In this document: positions 63,414 through 64,000 of the stretch, one piece after another | Layout: the number at the start of each line of letters is the position of its first letter | How positions within the stretch are numbered: the stretch's first letter is position 1 | NCBI GenBank assembly: GCA_029547025.1 | Contig: JAKPQA010000192.1 | Span: forward strand, 1 to 64,000 | Length of the DNA: 64,000 bases | DNA from: Armatimonadota bacterium | Lineage (GTDB): Bacteria > Armatimonadota > Zipacnadia > UBA1398 > JAKPQA01 | Direction: 5' to 3' | Made by a program: the position numbers and the translations under genes | Notes under the pieces: model-generated | The model's database searches: none | The model's input: the letters and a program-made list of their open reading frames with translations, nothing else | What the model was told of the DNA's origin: nothing

Positions 63414-64000
63414 CCGGCGGGCCGACGGCCGTGGCGCGGCGCTCGGCCTCGAAGGCGCGATAGGCCGCAGCCGCTGCCTCGGCCACGCCCGGCTGCATCA
63501 TGATGCCGTAGTCCTCTGGCCCCAGATCGGGCAATGGTTCGGATGGCTCGCTTGACGACGGCCGCGCGCGGTTCTGCGCCCAGCGGCGCAGGAAGTCGAT
63601 CTCGGCAGCCATGGTCCGGCACAGTGGGAAAGTTTGCTGGACGGCGGTGACGATATCGTCGGTCGTCACCTCAGCGCCCTTGTCAAATGCATCGTACATG
63701 CCCGCGATCACCGCCTGTTCGATCTCCGCGCCCGAGAAGCCCGCCGAGACGGCGGCGAGACGCTCAAGATCGAACCGCTCCACGTCGCGGCCACGCCGGG
63801 CGAGGTGAATGCGGAAGATCTCCTTCCTCTCCGTAATGCCCGGGAGGTCGACGAAGAAGATGTCGTCGAACCGGCCCTTGCGGAGCAACTCGGGCGGCAG
63901 CTGTGAGATGTCGTTGGCGGTGGCGATGACGAACACCGGCGCTGTCTTCTCCTGCAACCAAGTTAGCAGTGTGCCGAACACCCGGGCGGTAGTTCCCGCG
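63394..64000 (-). CDS. Ycf46-like AAA+ ATPase, C-terminal part (truncated at window edge)
   Basis: The frame is open to the window edge at 64000, so only about 200 C-terminal residues are seen. [20 protein letters not shown], then [22 protein letters not shown], then [14 protein letters not shown] and [10 protein letters not shown] form the AAA+ second half (sensor 1, arginine finger, lid) and are typical of the Ycf46 type. The C-terminal tail is acidic. The Walker motifs are outside the window. The gene precedes the NHL protein and overlaps it slightly. Confidence 0.85.
   Translation of the reverse strand, partial: AGTTARVFGTLLTWLQEKTAPVFVIATANDISQLPPELLRKGRFDDIFFVDLPGITERKEIFRIHLARRGRDVERFDLERLAAVSAGFSGAEIEQAVIAGMYDAFDKGAEVTTDDIVTAVQQTFPLCRTMAAEIDFLRRWAQNRARPSSSEPSEPLPDLGPEDYGIMMQPGVAEAAAAAYRAFEAERRATAVGPPDVEDEE

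Noticed and set aside
1-64000. tRNA, rRNA or insertion-sequence genes
   Set aside because: Scanning the non-coding gaps shows no TTCGANNC-type arm with cloverleaf pairing, no rRNA-like segment, and no transposase frame with terminal inverted repeats.

Overview
The window is a GC-rich, gene-dense bacterial chromosome segment with about 47 protein genes, no recognisable rRNA, tRNA, CRISPR array or insertion sequence, and short operon-like runs that switch strand about a dozen times. The strongest taxonomic hint is the minus-strand run yggS-sepF-proC-divIVA-(CPBP protease)-yggU at 32.8-37.5 kb. SepF plus DivIVA is typical of Terrabacteria (Firmicutes, Actinobacteria, Cyanobacteria, Armatimonadota and relatives). 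Together with the high GC, many secreted glycoside hydrolases, heparinase- and DUF4838-type proteins and frequent TTG/GTG starts, I infer an Armatimonadota-like or related saprophytic lineage. This is an inference, not a marker-gene identification.

0.4-6.7 kb: a LacI-type regulator leads a plus-strand set with a GH35 beta-galactosidase, a secreted GH42/GH14-like hydrolase and a methyltransferase-like protein. 6.7-8.7 kb: a decayed beta-propeller fragment, a sugar-phosphate isomerase-like TIM barrel, and a block of structured intergenic repeats. 8.7-16.4 kb (minus): mannose-1-phosphate guanylyltransferase, a uroporphyrinogen-decarboxylase-family protein, a membrane-anchored PQQ propeller, a UbiB/ABC1 kinase and a GH38 alpha-mannosidase. 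16.7-19.7 kb: a putrescine-type aminotransferase converging on a Wzm/Wzt-like polysaccharide ABC exporter.

19.9-30.3 kb (plus): the conserved trio radical SAM (TIGR03960 type), DUF2344 and RNase G/E, then an M28 peptidase, a heparinase II/III-like protein, a YifB/ComM ATPase, an esterase and a PHP-domain protein. 30.3-38.5 kb: a lone receiver domain, a cupin, then the cell-division run ending in an alcohol dehydrogenase and dUTPase. 38.5-47.5 kb (minus): a GH36-like alpha-galactosidase, an envelope-stress group (flotillin, NfeD-like protein with GGHD repeats, PspA), a membrane-anchored PP2C phosphatase and a BsuPI-domain lipoprotein-like protein. 47.7-49.8 kb: two oxidoreductases. 49.8-64 kb (minus): a secreted DUF4838-type protein, a 1676-residue GH2-type protein, two overlapping SPFH/prohibitin genes, CstA, an NHL propeller and the end of a Ycf46-like AAA ATPase cut by the window edge.

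Functionally the segment mixes housekeeping genes (division, RNA processing, nucleotide hygiene) with plant- or microbial-polysaccharide breakdown and oxidoreductases for the released sugars. The most unusual non-coding signal is an intergenic repeat family (5.8 kb and 8.1-8.65 kb) whose central stems differ in sequence between copies but keep pairing.
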